A stretch of DNA of 64,000 bases, taken from positions 20,378,359 to 20,442,358 of the forward strand of contig CM029642.1 of NCBI GenBank assembly GCA_017311315.1, given 5' to 3'. The notes under the pieces were generated by a model, which searched no databases, had not been told where the DNA came from, and saw nothing but the letters and a program-made list of their open reading frames with translations. Position 1 is the stretch's first letter. Every line of letters starts with the position of its first letter. Positions 24,711 through 37,084 of the stretch are shown one piece after another. The stretch comes from Dendrocalamus latiflorus (taxonomy: Eukaryota; Streptophyta; Magnoliopsida; Poales; Poaceae). The translations under genes and the position numbers were made by a program.

Positions 24711-24912
24711 GAGCTACTACAGGTGCACCAACAGCAAGTGCACTGTGAAGAAGCGCGTGGAGGGATATTCAGACGACCCCTCCGTGGTGATCACCACCTA
24801 CGAGGATCAGCACTGCCACCACAACGCCTCGTTCCAGCGCGGCGTAGGCGGCGGTGCCGCGGCGCACATCCACAGCGCGGCGGCCGTCACCCTTGCGGAG
24901 CAAATGTCGTAG
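24711..24912 (+). pseudogene. WRKY transcription factor fragment (zinc-finger half)
   Basis: The piece starts just after an AG acceptor (ttcttggcag). Its first G completes the Arg codon of the R-type intron that splits WRKY domains. It reads SYYRCTNSKCTVKKRVEG, then DDPSVVITTYEDQHCHHNAS, giving both Cys and the His-x-His of the C2H2 finger as in group IIc. The WRKYGQK heptad, encoded by the preceding exon, is absent, so specific W-box binding is not expected. After AAAVTLAEQMS the reading ends at TAG (24910-24912), exactly where VPS60 sequence begins. Compared with the usual family form, the usual Gly of ITTYEGQH is Asp. It is a Helitron-captured exon. Confidence 0.88.
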
Positions 24913-26083
24913 ATGACATCGCTGAGGAAGAACTTATGGGTGGGGGGGTATGGCTCTTATTTCGTAGTTAGTTATTCTTAAATAATTTAAATTTGTAACC
25001 GGTGGTAACCAGCCAGAACTGGCTTTCAATTTTAAATTTGTATTTGAAGTTGAGTTAGCAAACGCCCCATTTTATCTCAATTCCCCGTGGGAAGGAACTG
25101 GTACTGGCCTATGTCCAGGATTTTCTCTGAAACATTTTCTTTTGGCACTTCGATTGTAGGCCCTTTAGTGATTTTGTGGTCACCAAATGTTGATTTACTG
25201 AAAGCTTATGAAGATAGACAATTTTCTTTTTGCTATCCTCATTTTGTTTTTTAAATGCAGAGCTTGATGCTTTCGATGCTGACATGGACTTTGAATCAAG
25301 TTCAGTCCCATCTTACCTTCAAACCAAACAAGGAACAAGATCTAGATTCTGAGCTTAACTTACCTGCTGCACCAACTGGTCAGGTAGAAGCCCCACCAAA
25401 CCGGCAGCAGGTATGTGAATTGCGAGAATGTTATTAATTTTTGTGTACTTTGATTCTGATGTCACTATCCCTACGAAGAAATCAGTGCATAATTGAACAA
25501 GACTCAAATGTCATTTCCCATACACATCACAATATTTATAGCTGTGAATTGTTTTCTTTATTCTGTCATGTGATCTGATGATAGGATAAATTCTCCATAT
25601 CTTTATGAATGTATTCCTTAGCTTTGAGTTCATGTATTTTGTGTAGAATTTGGTAGCTGGTAGAACATCATGCATGCCTAATGTAACTGAAGGGCCATGT
25701 TGTCGTTTGGAACAACTGAGCACATTCTAGCTTGATCTTAATAATAAACCATAGAGAAGAAACACATAGAAGGGAAACATGCAAAGCTTTTTCATGCCAA
25801 ACAGACCGTTGGTTTGTTATATGATGGATTGATTCTGAGCTTTGGAGACACTTACCCCCTGTTAGTGACTCGCAAACAACTACACAGTCATCTTTTGTTT
25901 CCATATGTATGGTTCCATTACTTTATGCACCACTCAGTCGGCCCTCCTTTAATATGCATGGTTCCAGTTGTAGTGAATGGCTCAAATGTCAACCAGTAGT
26001 AATTTGCTACTTGCTTTTGTCTGTTGGTGTAGGAGGATGAACTGGGATTGCCTACAATGCCACAAGCATCCATGCGTAGTTAA
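24909..26083 (+). pseudogene. VPS60/CHMP5 (SNF7-family ESCRT-III) 3' exons
   Basis: Three exon pieces keep their introns. 24909-24942 reads VDDIAEEELMG. 25261-25410, between tgcag and gtatgt, reads ELDAFDADMDFESSSVPSYL and then, after an extra base, LDSELNLPAAPTGQ. 26033-26083 reads EDELGLPTMPQASMRS and a stop. This matches the C-terminal region of plant VPS60/CHMP5, an ESCRT-III accessory subunit acting on endosomes (ELMGELDALEADM..., ELNLPAAPTG, EDEFGLP). The donor after the first piece is degraded (GTG then a G run), and the one-base insertion breaks the second exon. The N-terminal Snf7 helices are absent. It is captured by the Helitron and non-functional as VPS60. Confidence 0.85.
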
Positions 26084-26856
26084 AAAACTGTGGAGATTGA
26101 ACTTGATCAATGTAAAAACTTGTGTTTTGTGCATGAAGAAATTCAATGTATCTTTCCTCATATAGCACTACAATTTATTAAACTTTGAAATCTCTGCTCC
26201 CCGTTGTTTGTTTAGGGCTTTAAGAAGAGTATATCGTTACTTGTCCATGTTGTAAATTTAATCGACTGGGACATACATTCCTCATTCTGTTTTGGCGATG
26301 TTTCCTTACATTTGGGAATAATGATAAGGAGATCTGTGCTCTGTATGATGTACATATTGGAAACCTCTTTACGTCATATGTTTAAGCATGTTTGACATTA
26401 CGTCAATTGTAGTTGATTTTTAATGGCATATGGGTGAATTTGTGCGTGCAGATCCGATCGGAAATGGTTGGTTGCATTGACACTATCATATGCACGGCCA
26501 ACAAAGATGAAGGACCAGGTGACGAATGATGATGAAGCACAAGTGGATGGTCCATCTCAAGATGGAGCACCAGGTGATAACTAACTTTGCAAGATCAACC
26601 AGCGCGCGTAGGCTTGTGCACACTCGTAGATCATTGAGGTGTAGTGCAGCTTTGAAGCGGCTGCAAAGGATAATTGTTTTTGTTTTCGTGTGCTTGGTGT
26701 TGCTCTACTCACTAGGTGGAAGGAAGTGTATATAACTTATTGATTGTAGATGATGTGGTCTGTTTTGGTTAGTGGTTACTTGGAAAGTACTACATATTAT
26801 CTGATTTTTTTACATACAGCTTTATTTTCCGTTGCAACGTACGGGCACTGTACTAG

Positions 26857-28157
26857 TAATAGTAGGGTTTCTTAATCGTGGAGCTGATGGTTTTCGATTG
26901 AGTTTTTTTTGTTTTTGACAGAAATAAAATAGTACCATTGGAAAGAAATAGTTTTTAAAATAAAATTTAAAGATAGCTCCTTGGAGACGTAGATACAAAA
27001 AAGATGATAGAGACCGGCTAGCAGCTTTTAAAAATAATTTTAAATAATATTTTTAAGAAACTAAAATACTTAAATCCACTTCCAACTTCTCGAAACAGAT
27101 AAGAGAAACCGAAACCCACTTGAACAAGCCCGTAGTCGTGTTGCTTAAGGTAGGGTAATAAAGTAATCAGCAAGGAAAGCTAAGTCGTAAGGCATCCATC
27201 TAAACAAGTTAATATTCGTTCGAGAGTCGAGACAGGCAAAAGCAGCACACTGTTATTGTCGTGCACGTCGCCTTTTCTAGATGAGCGATCTGGTAATGTC
27301 ACTTTAATCAGGCCCATATATGCTCATCCAGTCCATCATCTGTTAACTCGGCCGGGAAACGGGAGCCCAAGTTGTCGTCCGCCATAGCTGAACTGGGCTC
27401 GCAGCAGCCGTTGCTTCCACCGACCGCAGTGGGGCGCTCCGGTCTTACGGGCTCACGTCTCCGCCGTCCGTACGCCGCCTAGCCTACCCGACAACTCCGA
27501 CGTCGCCGCCGCCGCATGCAGCCGGAACCCCCGACGCCTCCGCGGAACGAGGCAGAGACAGCGGGGTTGGGAGCGATCGAGCGGAGCGGGCGCGTGACCG
27601 CGTTTGTTGATCCAAGTTGAGATTGCACCGCTCTCTCCGGTGGCAGGGAGTTCTGCAATTCTGTTAGTCTTTTGATTTTACCCCCATTAGCTACTAGATA
27701 ATATAGATAATAATCCATTAATTCTAAACGGATTTGGTCATTTGTTACGCTAAGTTTATGAAACACGCAAACTGGACTCCATGCATGATGGTGCTGCGCG
27801 TATCTCAAATAGTGGCTGGGTTTCCTTTGGGTTTATGATTTAACATTTTATAATAACTAGCTTTCTGTTTTGCAAGACGATGACTACAGGCAGATTGTAG
27901 TAGGCATTGTACTGATTTCAGCTATATCAGCTAAAATCACATTCGACTATTTTACTTTGCATACTATTTCTCACAAATAACCAGAATTTATAAATCATAA
28001 GTTAAAGAAAAAAATCCATCCGTAACTCCTGTTGGTAGAGCATTGCTCTCGCTTGTACAACCATGCAGCTAGAAGTACGCACGTGCCACTGCCAAAAGAA
28101 GCAGAGCTGAAATCGCAGGCACGACGCGGCAATGTATACTTATCAGCACCAAGGATA
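26857..28157. other. Intergenic, no gene supported
   Basis: AT-rich sequence with a GC-rich patch at about 27340-27620, which could be an old promoter or first-exon remnant but has no recognisable product. No conserved frame, splice pattern or repeat boundary could be defined. Confidence 0.4.
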
Positions 28158-28445
28158 CATAAGGTGGTGATCGGTTCGGCTGAAAAGCTCATGGCTTATG
28201 GTTAAAAATACTGTAGCTGGATGAAAAAAATACTGTAGCTGACAGAGGCTTATTTAGCATAATTAAATTTAAAAAAATTTAAAAATATAAAAAAATATGT
28301 TAGCCCATTACGTATAATACAAACAAAAACGGGAAAAAAAGAACCGGCAAAAAAACTCAACAAAAAGCCAAAAGTTCAGAAAAAGACGAAACTTATGAAT
28401 AGTGAAAAATAAGCCAGAAGCCAGAAGCCGAAGCCGAAGCCGAGT
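28158..28445. mobile_element. MITE of the ~280-bp TGATCGGTTCGGCT family
   Basis: Contains GTGATCGGTTCGGCTGAAAA, TACTGTAGCTG, TTTAGCATAATTAAATTT, ATATGTTAGCCCATTACG and an A-rich CAAAAAGCCAAAAGTTCAG part. The same blocks occur at 45111-45391, 63612-63880 and, inverted, at 48077-48376 and in the third-copy region near 42.0-42.8 kb. Confidence 0.7.
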
Positions 28446-31267
28446 TGATACCATACACGCATTTCACATACAAGGTCTTCTCCGTTTGAGGAGGTGCACA
28501 CACGTGGATGAGCACCGAGTGTTCACCTGCAACCTTTAGGGCTTATTTGGCTTTGCTCAAGTCCCGGTCTATCTACGTGGATGAATTGGAGTTTTAGTTC
28601 AAATTTTCAATCCAGCCACAGGAGTTTCATCCGAAAAATAGACCTGTGCTTTTACTCGTCGCAGCGCCTTGTCACCGCCCTGTCACTCGGATCCGATGCT
28701 CCGTCACTCCATCAGCTCGCCGTCCCGCCTGCCAGAGCAGTAGCTCGCCAACTCCGCGCCCATCCCTCACCTTAGGCCACGCTGAACCGCCTCTCATCGC
28801 TAGCTCCCTCCATGCCTTCTTAAGCCCCGCCAACCCCGCTAGAAGCTTCACCTCACTCCCAAGTCCCCCCCAAGCAGCCGATTGGAGTATAAGCGCCTGC
28901 ATCGCCGCCGGCGAGCTTCATTGACGCCGATGATCCCCGAGCCTCATTCCTTCATTTCTCCTTTAAAATCCGATTGCATTCGCTAACATGCTCCCCTATG
29001 CTTCCTGATCACGTTGGTGGACTCCGTTGGCCGAGAGCGTCCCTTCCCTGCCCTAGCGGCGGAGCTCGCCGTCGACTGAAAGGGGGCCACCGTGGACAGC
29101 TCAGCAGAGAGCTCCCTGGCTTAAACCACTGCCACCATTGTGATCCCCTCAACCCAGAGATGCTCCAGACACCGCCAATTTGCCCGGAGCACCGCCGATG
29201 GCCTCTGGTGCCCAAAAATCGACATCGTCTTCTTCCCGGCCGTTCGCTGTTGTTGAGCCTCGCCATCCCTCCCAAAGCCCCGAAATGGGTTCCTCATCCT
29301 CCAAGGCACCTCGTGCCACCCTCGGATCTCGCCGGAAGGCGCCGCTGGCGCCATTCCGCTTGCGCCGTCGTTCTCTGCCTCTCAGCAAGAACAACGAGTG
29401 GGAGGTAGATGACGACTAAGTGGACGCATCTAAGCCGTCCACATCTTCATTGCCGTCTAACCTCGGCCGTCCGATCTCACTTAGCCCAGTCGATCTGGTT
29501 TGTCCGCATGCGTCGGCCATCCAGTGCAGGGAGGCGCGCGCGCGTTGGGCCTTCGGCCGTGTGCGTGCTGGGCCAAGGCCGTGCAGGCCGACTGTGTGCT
29601 CGGGCCGCACTGTAGCGGTGGGTCGGCTTGACACTGTTCACCGAATTTCTAGGGATTTTCCAATTTCCAAAAATCCAGAACCCATTTTTGACCTCCAATC
29701 CACCAAATTCTTCCCAGAAAAATTAAAAAAATCCCTCATTTGAGTTTTAATGCATTTTACTCCTTTTTAGTAGATTTATTTTTTCTCGCTTGATTAGGCT
29801 CAAGTCAGACTTATCTTATTTTTGTGTGTTTGCGCTAGCGTCGGAGTTCTCGGAAGCGACGGTGCAAGGGCAAGATCAAGGAAGTGCGGTTTATAGGTTG
29901 CCGAGCTAGTTGAGTATCAAGGAAAGTTGCAAATCCTTGATCATATTGATTCCCATGCCATTTAAATTATGTAATTATGGTATTTGCATTATTGTTAATT
30001 TTGAAATATTAATTGTTTAAAATAAAATGCTTAGAATGACATGATATTTAGATATTACCTACCACTGACAAATGCCATGTTAAATTGTAGCCATACCATT
30101 GTCAATCCTAAAATTACTTTAAATATTGTATAAATACCTGTAGTATATTTCATGCAAGTTTTACACTACTAGGGTGTGGCCGCAGACCTGTAGGTTTAAA
30201 AAGTTGGGGTTTAGGGTAGAGGAGCTGTGGGGCACCGCGAGATGGTCTTCGCCCACCACTTTACCCTGAGGTGGAGATTAGTTGCCTCATGAAAATGTAA
30301 GGACTAGACCCTTGCGCCGGGCAAATGACAAAATGGCCGCTCAACCACAGGTGTTGACTTGTAAACCCTGGTTTAGTAGCTGCTTAACTCGAGTGAAACC
30401 CTACATTGGGAGTTGGTGTGGATCGGCAGATCCAGACTAGACAACGATAGGTCTCCACAACTCGAGCTTGGCGTTCCGTGCTGGCCAGCGGATACCCGAG
30501 GTTGTGCGAGCCCCTAACCTATCGGGTAGAGTGTATACCAATGATTGAGCAGTGAAATGACCCGGTTCCTTAACTCAGTCATGAGGGTTAAGAATACTTG
30601 TGGGTAAAGTTGAGCAACTCTGCAGAGTCAACAAAAAGATATTCGAATACACCGTACTCCCGGTTAATGGAGCTGTGTCTATTGGGTGATTCCAACAGCG
30701 ATGCATAAGCAGTTTTCTCAAGTGTTGTGAAACTAAGTAGTTGGATAATCAACTTTGAAAGATAAACCCCCTTAATCTTAAGGAGTAGTCCTAGATTTTG
30801 GAATTTCAAAAATATTTACAAATAAAAGTGCATCCACTACAACTAATAAAACAAGTATACTCCCATCCTTTGGTGATCCGTGCAATTAGCTAAAATAGGA
30901 CTTTCCTTTGTGACTTGCTGAGTTGTATGGCTCACGACTTGCTAAACCCCTTCAGAGTTCTAAGATGTCGGTGAAGGTCAGCCAGTCGAGGATGCTCCTG
31001 AAGAGCTGTTCTTCGACGAGGATTTATGGTTTTAGGTCTCAGTCGCGCTCGAGCTTCCTGGTGTTTTATGTATTGTAATATATTTCGGGCTTGCACGCCC
31101 GCTGCTGTAAAACCTGGTTGTTAAACCTTATATTGTAATCTAAGTTGGTTCTTTTGTTGTAAGCATGTTCTGTGATGATATTCTCTTGCTTGACGCTCCG
31201 TAACTGGCCAAGCTTGGGTAGTTGCGGAATGCTGAGTCCAGGCGTCTCTGGAAACGAGGGCGTTACA
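28446..31267. mobile_element. LTR-retrotransposon-derived tract (Gypsy-type LTR, no coding domains)
   Basis: The tract ends GGGCGTTACA at 31267, an LTR-like CA end matching TGTAAC openings of the same class. Its late part (about 30180-31260) has the mixed low-coding character of a U5/R region, and its GC-rich first part gives spurious frames on both strands. No gag, pol, primer site or second LTR was recognised, and the left boundary is unclear. It may be a long or composite solo LTR. Confidence 0.4.
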
Positions 31268-31419
31268 AGCACAAAATTGCGTGTCATACAAAATTGAAGG
31301 CACCACCTCTAGATTGGGATGTGCGATATATATGATTGTAATTGTGTAGTATATGCTCGTTGAAGTAAGAATATAGTGTAACATATGGCTGTATAAAATT
31401 AGGGTTTTGTTAGGCATCA

Positions 31420-33607
31420 TCTGGATGTTTTCTTCCTAACTATCAAGAACTTCAAAAGCCCGCTTGTCAGGAAATACGTGGAGACGGACGAAATGCCTTT
31501 TCATAAATACACATTGCTGGAACCACAATGGGAAGAGTTCAAGGCGATGAAAACGACCGAAGATTTCAAAAGTACAAGTGTGGCGCACAATGCCCTCCAG
31601 GCAAAAAACACACACCCCCACAGACTTGGCACAGCTGGGTATGCGGGTAAAATCCCGCGGTAGAGGAAGGAGGATGACCTGGCAGCTGCACAGGACATCG
31701 CCCCGCCGTTTTCCAATATCTCGGATGAGCGCGCTCAAAATTGGATTAGAGCAAGGTCATCTACAACGACATCGGGGGACGTCTCCTTTCGAAACCCTGC
31801 AGACTAGCAAGTGTCCCAGCGCCTGGTAAGATATCGATCGAACTACGTAGCTTATAATTACTCCACAACTTCGTACGAATTGAAATGACATGTCGTGCTC
31901 TTGCAGGAAGAGCTGAGTTTTGAATCTACCCTGGGATCATTCCAGGGAATAAGGGAGAATGATATGCTCTCCGTGGCCCTGGGAAATAAGGAGCACCTGA
32001 GTCGTACGAGAGGCCTTGGGCTTTACGTTCCTTGGAAACATGGTTTCCAAGATGACTCTGAAATGTATCGGCGTAGGAAGAGAAATAAAGCTGAGCGTGA
32101 CGCACAGCTACGAGAAGAGATCAAGGAATCTCTTAGAGAGGTGCTAATGGGTGAGCTGGCTTATGTAATCAGAGATGAGGTGCGGAAACAAACAGAAAGT
32201 CAGCAGGCCGCTACCGCCGCTCCTGTGCTAGCTAGCCCGCACAACCGTCCGAGTAGCTGCGCGTCCAATCCGATGCAAACCCAGGCCAAATTTCCTATGG
32301 ACGACATCCTGGTAATAATTATTACCTCTCGAATGCTTGCTCCATTGATAGGCCTATTCGAGTAGCTAATTTGGTATAGCCGAGGCAGCAAGGCCAGCAA
32401 GGGCAAAGCAAAGAAGATCAATGATGATATACCGTACCTACCTTTGGCCCGCAAATTCATGCTTGATGAGTCGTTGCTCGATCAAAAAGCCCTCCAACGC
32501 CTAGCATATAGTTGCATACAATTGCACACGTGGTATATGCAGCAGTCCAATAAACCAGAGGGAGAACGGACCTCAAGTATCACTGTCAAATTCACGTCGG
32601 ATGATTTCCACCACAGTCTTCAAGAGTGTATGTTCGTGGTCGCCTTTGAGGATTTATTCGATCTGTTCACGCTCAACGCTCTCGACGTCTCAATCATTCG
32701 ATGCTGGACGCTGTAAGTGTGTACAATCACAGTCTCCATTCATGTCATACCGATAAATGTCATATCTAATTTGTTGCTTTCATGTGTATATATATAGATA
32801 CATGCTGACTAAAGCTAGATTATCCAACTCATCGGCTGGTTTCTTGGACCCACACTTGGTCGCCAAGGATACCATCGACCGGGATACAACCCTCGTCGAG
32901 AGGTACATTGCAACAGGACTGATGGGTTGCCTCAATAAGGAATATGTACTTATGCCCTTCCATCAGAACTTTCATTGGATTTTAATAGTAATTGTACCAA
33001 AATAGAACAAGGTATATTACCTTGATTCCCTAAGTAGGAATAAAATAGACTTCACAGTTGTCAGCCAAGTAATCGATAGGTAAGTACATATTCTCCATAC
33101 ATACCTATATTGTACTCTTTCTTTCCTTCCGAATGACTAAGGTTAACTTTTTCGAATCACGTAGGGCGTTCGCGATGTACATTGAAATGGGAGGTGTCTC
33201 AAAGCGCGGGGCCAAAGGCCTGCTGACACATGCTCGAGATTTTAAGGTATTCGCTATTTCACATTAATTAATCCTATGCAACAGCCTCTTGAACTAACAC
33301 ATTCCATTTTTTGCAGTGCCACCAGCAGCAGCCGGGCAACACATGTGAATACTATGTTTGCCAACATATGGAACTACTCCTCGATTCCTCGAGGATCACC
33401 AATTTCAAGGTTTGTCAATCTTCCCATAACTACTTCATACTTATCACGTTACATATATACGCACATTGATATTCCTATCGACAGGCTGCGTACATCTCGT
33501 CAACTCCATTGAAACAGCCTGATCTTGGACGGATTCGAGCAGAGTTGGCATACTTTTTGTTGACTGAAGTCATAAAGCCAGAAGGCCGGTTCCACTCCAC
33601 ACCATAG
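31420..33607 (+). pseudogene. CACTA-transposon accessory gene with C-terminal Ulp1-like (C48) protease domain, broken
   Basis: Exon pieces: about 31420-31826 (FHKYTLLEPQWEEF, HRLGTAGYAGKIPR), about 31906-32366 (GNKEHLSRTRGLGLYVPWKH), about 32370-32716, about 32800-33080, about 33163-33246, 33317-33411 and 33484-33607, with GT/AG borders such as tttttgcag before 33317. The first half is the coiled-coil protein typical of grass En/Spm elements. The second half is a C48 SUMO-protease-like fold: His in NFHWILIVI, Asp in YYLDSLSRN, Cys in QQPGNTCEYYVC. The usual CGYYV reads CEYYV here, and an in-frame TAG (33003-33005) cuts the domain right after the catalytic His segment. The main TNPD-type transposase is absent. 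Its role in transposition is unknown. Confidence 0.75.
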
Positions 33608-33929
33608 ATACATAATCAATGAACCTTTTTTAAGTGCAAATGCAGTGTAGATCTTTTGTAATTGTGTATTTGTTAATGGATATTTTATTTCAATTCAATT
33701 AATTAATTTGCGAAATGGATGCTTTATGTTTGTGATCAAATGAAGTGCGTTGTCAATTGGATGTTTTATGTCTATGAAATGAATTGAGATGTGAAATGTA
33801 CCTGAAATGAAATGAGATGTGTGAATTGTATGTTTTATGTCTGTGATTATCTGCTTGTTTCAGAGGGCATGGCTAGCATTTCCTGAGGCTAGCCAATAAA
33901 CAGAAATAGATTTAGATTTTGGAGGAAGG

Positions 33930-34216
33930 AATATCACAGACGGTTTTTAAGTAAAAACCGTCTGTGATATCTGATTATCACAGACGATTTTTCATTAAAA
34001 ACCGTCTGTGATAATCAGATATCACAGACGGTTTTTACTTAAAAACCGTCTGTGATATGTGATAATCACAGACGATTTTTAATGAAAAACCGTCTGTGAT
34101 ATCTGATAATCACAGACGGTTTTTAATGAAAAACCATCTGTGTTATCTGATAATCACAGACGGTTTTAAAACCGTCTGTGATAACCTTGGATTATCACTG
34201 ACCCATAAATTCAGAC
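33930..34216. mobile_element. CACTA subterminal inverted-repeat array
   Basis: About ten alternating copies of ATCACAGACGGTTTTTAA-type units and their complements form a strong palindromic array. It ends TCACTGACCCATAAATTCAG, which in reverse matches the outer part of the 14713 CACTA end, but the terminal CACTA motif itself is lost at about 34217. Confidence 0.8.
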
Positions 34217-34217
34217 G

Positions 34218-34451
34218 GTTCTGATCAAATGAAGTGCGTTGTCAATTGTATGTTTCTGATCAAATGAAGTGCGTCGTCAATTTGATTGTAAGGCTAACAT
34301 CATAAGCCCATTCTCAATAAAACAGCATACCAAGGCAATGTGTTGTATGGCCAATGAAGTGCCATACAGCCCCAATACCTATAGTGTACTATTGCATCTT
34401 GAAATGGATATTCATTATACTTAATGGGAGTTGGTTTGCTTTAAGGTCCTT
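34218..34451. other. Junction between the CACTA end and the Copia remnant
   Basis: Starts with two copies of GATCAAATGAAGTGCGT also found at 33737, so the CACTA 3' region was locally rearranged. No gene is seen. Confidence 0.5.
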
Positions 34452-36140
34452 TTATCCAGAATCAGAGGCTTTCCAATGAACCCATGCTGGCAACATGATC
34501 ACGAAAATATTGGGTGGTAAGCCTTTAGTAAGCGGATCCGCAAGCATTAACTTAGTACTAATATGCTTGATACTAATGGTTTGATCCTGGATTCTATCTT
34601 TCACAACATGATACTTAATGTCAATGTGTTTGGCAGCACCACTTGACTTGTTATTTGCATAAAAGACTGCAGGTTCGTTATCGCAGTATAAGGTGAGTGG
34701 TTTAGAAATGTTGTGTATCACTCTATGTCCCGGGACAAAGTTCTTAAGCCATACAGCCTGCCCGGTAGCCTCATAACATGCCACAAACTCAGCTTGCATC
34801 GTTGAAGATGTCGTAAGGGTTTGTTTCGAGCTTTTCCACGAGATAGCTCCTGCAGCGAGTGTGAAGATATAACCTGACGTGGATTTCTTAGTATCAACAC
34901 ATCCCGCAAAATCTAAATCTGAATAACCAACAACTTCAAGGCTATCAGAATTCTTATATGTGAGTATGAAATGCTTAGTAGCTTGCATATAGCTCAAAGC
35001 TTTCTTAACAGCCTTCCAGTAGTTCGGTCCTGGATTTGACTTATATCTGCCAAGCATCCCGGTTACAAAAGCTAAATCAGGGCGCGTGCATACTTGAGCA
35101 TACATAATGCTTCCGACAGCTGAAGCATAATGAACCGACTTCATCTGATCAGTTCATATTGGTTCCTTGGACATTGAAATGTCCCACACTTATCGCTCTT
35201 AATATTAGGAGCAGGTGAGCCAGAGTACTTATGCATATTGTATCTCTTCAGTACTCTGTAAATGTATGCCTTCTGAGATAAACCTAATATTTCTTTGAAC
35301 CTATCTCGGTGAATCTCAATGCCAAGAACATAAGAGGCATCACCAAGATCCTTCATATCAAAATTAGATGAAAGAAATCTGTTGGTCTCAAACAGCATAT
35401 CCTTATCACTCCTGGCCAATAAGATGTCATCCACATAAAGTACTAAGATGGTGAATTTACTCTCCTTGAACTTAACGTATGTGCAGTTATCAACTTCATT
35501 TTCCTTAAAAACCAAAACTCCTTATGATCTTATCGAATTTGAGGTACCACTGTCTCGAAACTTGTTTTAAACCATAAATAGATTTCTTAAGTCGATATCC
35601 CATATGCTCCTTGCCTTCCATGACAAAACCTTCCGGTTGAGCCATGTAAACATTCTCTTGCAAGTTGCCATTAAGAAATGCCATCTTAACATCCATCTGA
35701 TGCAGCTCTAAATCATAATGAGCTACAAGTGCCATACCAATTCTGAATGAATCTTTAGTTGAGACAGGAGAAAAGGTGTCATTATAGTCAATCCCCTCTC
35801 TTTGTGAGAAGCCTTTTGCTACAAGCCTTACTTTGAACCTTTCGACATTTCCCTTAGAGTCATGCTTGGTTTTGTAGACCCATTTACAGCCTACTGTTTT
35901 GACTCCGTCAGGAATTTGTATTAAGTCCCATACATCATTAGTGCTCATAGACTTTAGTTCATCCTTCATGGCATCAAGCCATTTAGAAGAATGTTCACTC
36001 ATCATGGCCTCCTTATAAGAGGTGGGATCATCTACCTTCCCTATATCATTAATATCTTCATTAATATAAACAACACAAACAACATAATCATTTGGGACGC
36101 GTGAGGCGGCGCCCCCGCAGCCCTCCTTGCGCGTGGTCAT
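34452..36140 (-). pseudogene. Copia pol remnant (reverse transcriptase and RNase H), two frameshifts
   Basis: The minus-strand reading starts with a short GC-rich leader, enters the connection region and reverse transcriptase (36140-35505, KVRLVAKGFSQREGIDY and MDVKMAFLNGNL), continues in another frame (35515-35141, YVDDILLA catalytic box) and then in a third (35144-34452, RNase H with YSDLDFAGC and the LADPLTKGLP end). The breaks are an extra T in a T run at about 35511-35515 and a one-base loss at about 35147. Gag, protease and integrase are missing: the leader jumps directly into mid-pol, so a large internal deletion occurred. It belongs with the LTR and primer site at 36383-36813. Confidence 0.85.
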
Positions 36141-36382
36141 CGAGTGGGGCTACAGCGACGCCTGTGACCAGAGAAGCCGAAGCTCCAAGAAAACCATAAG
36201 TCTCCGCCGCCGATCTAATATTTGATTTGGGTTTGAGGGCTCAGGGTTTGGGTTTGGGATTTCATTAGGGTTTTGCAAAGGAAAAATTCGTAGATCCCCT
36301 CCTTCTAAATTCTAATCCGAGCCTCTAATCCTAGATCCGAGTTCGGTTGGGGCTTAATTAGGGTTCATGAGGCTTCTAGGGT

Positions 36383-36813
36383 GGCTCTGATACCAAATGC
36401 TAATACTAATCTAAGTCTAAACATGAACAATAGGCTTAACCCTAGGCTCAAACATGAACACCTAGCTAGATACTTAGAGCGGAAGCGTCAACATACCCGA
36501 ACTAGGAGATGCCATGGGGGTGATCGGCGATGTCGGTGATGCCGAGGTTGCCGACGGTGTAGCCGATGCCGTGGGCGGGGACGAAGGAGGCCCGGTCTTC
36601 TTCCACCTTAGCGTGCATTAGTAGATCGAGTCTGTGCGGGATCTTCGAGGCTTGAACAACGTGTGTGTAAAACCCCTGCCGAATCCCCTGTTATATATGG
36701 CACTAGGTGACCGGGACCGAAACCAAACTCGTTGGTTGCACCTCCGATCAAGGCGCGAATGGAGGCATGGCCTCCCTGAAATCTCGGGGTTTGTTAGCTG
36801 AGATCAACCCAAC
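36383..36813 (-). mobile_element. LTR and primer-binding site of the Copia remnant
   Basis: On the minus strand the LTR ends ...TTAGTATTAGCA at about 36397, followed by TTTGGTATCAGAGCC, the initiator-Met tRNA primer site. The other end is placed tentatively at CCCAACA (36807-36813) because it gives a TG...CA frame of about 417 bp. The matching downstream LTR is absent, so the end and any target duplication cannot be verified. Confidence 0.65.
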
Positions 36814-37084
36814 ATTAACTACTCGATCTTGTTTCCTACCAAAATTCTGCTTAATCCCATATTTACTAAAAAATTTACTTGTAGTTTATAAAACAGGAAG
36901 GCATAGGAAAAGAAAAGGGCTTCCATCATAATTAATTAATTTGGATACACATAACAAAGGCATTATAGTTTTTTTAATATCTTGTCAACCATATAATATA
37001 AAGATAGAGCAACACGAATTATAAAATATTTTTCCTTTTAATTGCAAGCCCTTCAATGCCAAAAGCAAAAGTTAGAACATAAGT

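Larger units (their letters stand above)
22870..26856 (+). mobile_element. Helitron, 3987 bp, non-autonomous, carrying host gene fragments
   Basis: The 5' end is TCTCTACCCCTCTATAATAT, preceded by A (22869). The 3' end is CTAG (26853-26856), followed by T (26857). Just inside, CCGTTGCAACGTACGGGCAC carries the short GC-rich hairpin with spacer typical of grass Helitrons. Insertion between A and T without target duplication is the family rule. There is no Rep/helicase, so it is non-autonomous. The cargo is a GC-rich exon-like tract, one WRKY exon, three VPS60 exons and an unidentified last exon-like piece near 26450-26550. All recognised cargo reads on the plus strand. A Tourist-like MITE lies inside it at 22950-23161. 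Confidence 0.85.

Noticed and set aside
33930..34216. CRISPR-like array because of regular repeats
   Set aside because: Units alternate in orientation without unique spacers, the layout of CACTA subterminal repeats in a plant genome.
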